Source: Saccoglossus kowalevskii (taxonomy: Eukaryota > Hemichordata > Enteropneusta > Harrimaniidae). Taken from it: a stretch of DNA of 35,157 bases. The position numbers were made by a program, and so were the translations under genes. The notes under the pieces are model-generated. The model did no database searches. It was given only the letters and a program-made list of their open reading frames with translations, and was not told the origin of the DNA. Positions 32,070 through 35,157 of this stretch are shown in pieces. Every line of letters begins with the position of its first letter. Within the stretch, counting starts at the first letter, position 1. Location: positions 52,367 through 87,523 of the forward strand of contig NW_003117456.1 in assembly GCF_000003605.2 (NCBI RefSeq), given 5' to 3'.

Positions 32070-35000
32070 ATTTACAACATTAATATATTAACCATTACTC
32101 GTACCACATTGACCTGTGCGTCATGTAATTTTGGGATATATAGTCCACAACATAATCGTATGAAAACAACAATTTGTTGCAATATCATGTACAATTCAAT
32201 ATAAAATAGATTGAATGATGAATAATGAGGTTCTGATTTATGTGTAATTATCTTTATCTCAATGTATTTGAAGGGTTAACATCTATTGTGACAAACCCAC
32301 CCCTACACTATTTACAGTTTCTATCAACCATCTTTGTTCTAATATAGCATCACACCTATCGTTATGCAGTTTCAGTAAATTTTTAACCAGTACAAACCCT
32401 GCCCAAGCCAAACTCCGCTATTAAATTGCATTTTCAGTTTTGCCGATATGTACTTTCTATTTCATATATTTTGATGAAATACTATCTAATTGTACTACTA
32501 TATTTGACAATAAAGACCTTGATATTTTTTCGTGTAAGTAGAGTGACTGTTGTAATGTATTTTTTCTGTATGTTTGATAAAGGTTTTTACACCATCTACA
32601 CCGAAACGTTACCTGAATAAAATCTATAGCCACCTAAGGCGTCGTAATAAATGTGATCAGTATCCAAAGTTATTCTATTGCACCTTCTAATATTTCCACA
32701 CCATTACCAGCATCGGTCAATGCGCTGATTGATCTGCCACATCTGATATAGAATGGCCAAAACCACTACATCCGCCTACAACTTTATTTGTTATGAACTA
32801 AAAAAAATACAATACAGTTTAGCACAAAAAAACTTTGCTATACTTAATTGTAAAATGTTTAACAATATACAACATTATTATATATAAATTATTATATATC
32901 AAATATATGTGTCGTTTTTCGTCCCATGTGCTAGTTTTAGCATTTCGCCTTCCATTTCCGTTTTTAGTTTCTTTTTTTGTCGTTTCCGCAAAATATAACG
33001 ACCCTTTAAAAGCTACATAATCACGCGGGCAATGCACATCGATCGTTGAATTAACAGCGCAAAACTGATTTCAAATATAAAATTTAGAGCCAGCGTTTTA
33101 AATTTCATTTAATAATAATTAGTGAATGATTTATTATATCCGTGAAATATGTGTATGAAATAATTAAATGCTGGTTTACGACGAACTCTTGAGAACTGTG
33201 ACGTGCAGGTCCTGACAATACAGTTCACATTTTTTTGAACTAGGCATGGAAATCGTCCCGTGCACACGTGGACGTAATCACACCATTTAATGTCTGTATA
33301 ATTACGAATTATTAAAATCCAGACGACCCGTATTTACCATATATGTTAATGTGTTAATCTTAAAAACTACCTCAGCCGTAATAGCCTACTTTTCAAACTT
33401 TGAGTACAGGGACAGTGACGACTCGGACATTTTAATAACAAATGTGAGACAGTGTTTCATGTTGTGCTTGATGAGCAGCATTTCATTGTCATTTCAACTT
33501 CAATGTTGGTGATTTGTTGGCACAGACCCAAGGTGAACAAAGTATATCGTATAGTTGATCGGCAGTTAGCATCGGTACATTTGTATGTTTGGCTATGGTA
33601 GTACATGGATCTACTCGCATAATTTCAGGATCATCTAAAGCATGGCAACATCTCGAGCAGCAACGAACTTAAATCAGGTTTTAAATATCATGACGTCTCA
33701 CAGTTTACTGTGTCAATCACTAATTGGCCAAAGGCACCTGTTCATTTAATACCTGGATACTCGTCAGTGGCGACATCTAGGGCATTTAATAATACACACT
33801 TTCTGTACTTGTCAACATGTAATTCGTTTTTTATATTACAATCCAGACGGCATATGTCATTATGTCATACCCCCATGCCCATAACAAATGTTACTATGAA
33901 TACATCAACAATACATCATTGTTGCCGCGGGTCGGAAAAACTGCAGCATCAATTATCAAGAAGTACAAACAAATCTACGACGTGACCATCAATTATTATA
34001 TTACATTTATTTCCTTAGGACCATATATTGGTTTTCTGTTACACTGAAACCACAGGATTTAAAACTCAATAATCGCCTCTAGAATATGGTTACTCGTTAT
34101 GTTTTATTCAAAGGCAAATTCGGCAGTTTTCATACACTCTAGTGTATATAGTATAAATAGTTCATTCCATTTTAATCACTGCATAATATCACTTGTTGCC
34201 CTCTTTTGGTAACCATATGCCACAGGAAATGCAAGATTAAGAGGCATCTGTAAAAGGAGTGGCAATGTAGACAAGTAGCTTAAAATATTTTTTAAATGTT
34301 CAAATGCCAGATGGTGATATATACTATTGACCAGCTAGCACTACTAATCATCTAATATTCTCCGGTTCATAAAACTTTTCTAACACTGGATCCAACTTGC
34401 CTCGTCCAGCCACCTGGCCAAGAAATGCAAGCGTGGTTAAACAAATAATATAATACAAATTGTTTAGCCGTTACGTCTTACTGTATATCTGGATGCCATT
34501 CACTAAACTAACGACGACCTTCCCTAAAGTACCCACCAGAACTGTTTACATAGTGTGTTTAAACGTAACTATTCACAAAATCGAATGAAAGGTAATGGTA
34601 GTTGAAAAAACGCAAAGGGGTGAGAAAGTCGTTGTGGCTTTGGCCTCAGGGGCTGAAAGTATATGACAAGACCCTATATTAAAACGAGTTTGATTATGTA
34701 ATTACCTGTGGAAATTGTGCAAACAGTTTCTCCAGCTTAGACATCGGCTCGGCATTGTAATCTTATTGCGCTTCTGGAAACCTGAACAAAATTGCGAAGT
34801 TCATGCTTCTTAATAAGAACAATGGAGTTGCATTAAGGTAGCGAGAAGGGTTTTGTGACGTTTTCGAATAAAACATTCTCTGTCTGTTGTCTCGTTCAGA
34901 ACAGTAATTTAGCTTATATATTTCAAAAGACTAAGTATAGAGGTGCAAGTTCGCACAAACTGGACAGTCATTGTTTACATAATTATCACGTGACATCAAA

Positions 35001-35157
35001 AAGGCGAACCTTGTAAAAATGACTAAGTCCGCGATTGCGAAAGCACACTGCGGAATTTCCTGGTTTGTTCTCTTTCCTTTTTTTATTGATATTTTTGTTT
35101 ATTTATGAATATATTACTTTACTTATGTATCGTATCTTGGACGCCGTGACCACATCC
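32070..35157. other. Downstream flank, no gene recognised
   Basis: About 3.1 kb of AT-rich DNA. Small frames occur on both strands (for example 33710-33985, 33862-34047, minus 32819-33037), but none has a domain, sustained coding composition or partner exons. The frame at 33862-34047 (VGKTAASIIKKYKQIYDV) is the most protein-like and may be a relic. I see no tRNA, MITE or long repeat here. Confidence 0.5.

Noticed and set aside
32043..35157. Possible further C-terminal TRPM exons (Nudix or alpha-kinase)
   Set aside because: No frame on the + strand shows the Nudix box or kinase motifs, and exon 24 ends in a clean stop followed by AATAAA.

Overview
The window is metazoan genomic DNA. It is AT-rich, has small exons bounded by GT-AG introns, carries many microsatellites, minisatellites and mobile-element relics, and includes a 764-base assembly gap (13554-14317). 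It contains no bacterial-style operons, rRNA or CRISPR. The gene content and repeat style suggest an invertebrate, probably marine, but the sequence does not settle the phylum.

One gene dominates: a divergent TRPM-family cation channel on the + strand, reconstructed here from its first plausible ATG (8522) to its stop (31921). I join 24 coding exons in which every splice phase agrees. They total 3198 coding bases, i.e. 1065 residues. In order, the protein has an acidic N-terminus, the TRPM N-terminal LSDAT/SLOG-like homology region, the helical MHR region, a pre-S1 helix, six membrane segments with a pore loop (filter core YGE), a TRP helix and a short C-terminal helical tail. No Nudix or alpha-kinase domain follows. 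The four S2/S3 residues that bind Ca2+ in TRPM2/4/8-type channels are all present. Oddities are an 11-Asp run encoded by a (GAT)n tract where the conserved VDDGT motif should be, loss of the TRPM glycine/threonine-rich segment after AWIIT, one GC-AG intron, and a 24-nt microexon.

Layout: 1-100 is an (AT)n tract. 478-735 is a 57-bp minisatellite. 910-1119 on the minus strand holds a B-box-like zinc-finger scrap. About 1690-2290 and 6380-7060 are two diverged copies of one block that share a perfect splice-donor-like site, possibly duplicated 5' noncoding exons. 5541-6236 is bounded by a direct repeat of about 80 bp. About 7310-8400 is a degenerate array with a period of about 300 bp. 8522-31921 is the TRPM gene. 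Its introns hold an (ATTT)n tract, a 35-bp minisatellite, a possible ZMYM/Crypton-like relic (11777-12040), two unassigned coding-like ORFs, two paired interspersed repeats, an apparently complete MITE with 8-bp target duplication (24768-25143) and a (CTTT)n tract of about 480 bp. A poly(A) signal lies at 32043. Nothing recognisable follows to the end of the window.

The biology here is essentially a single ion-channel gene shaped by repeats. I see no multi-gene system.
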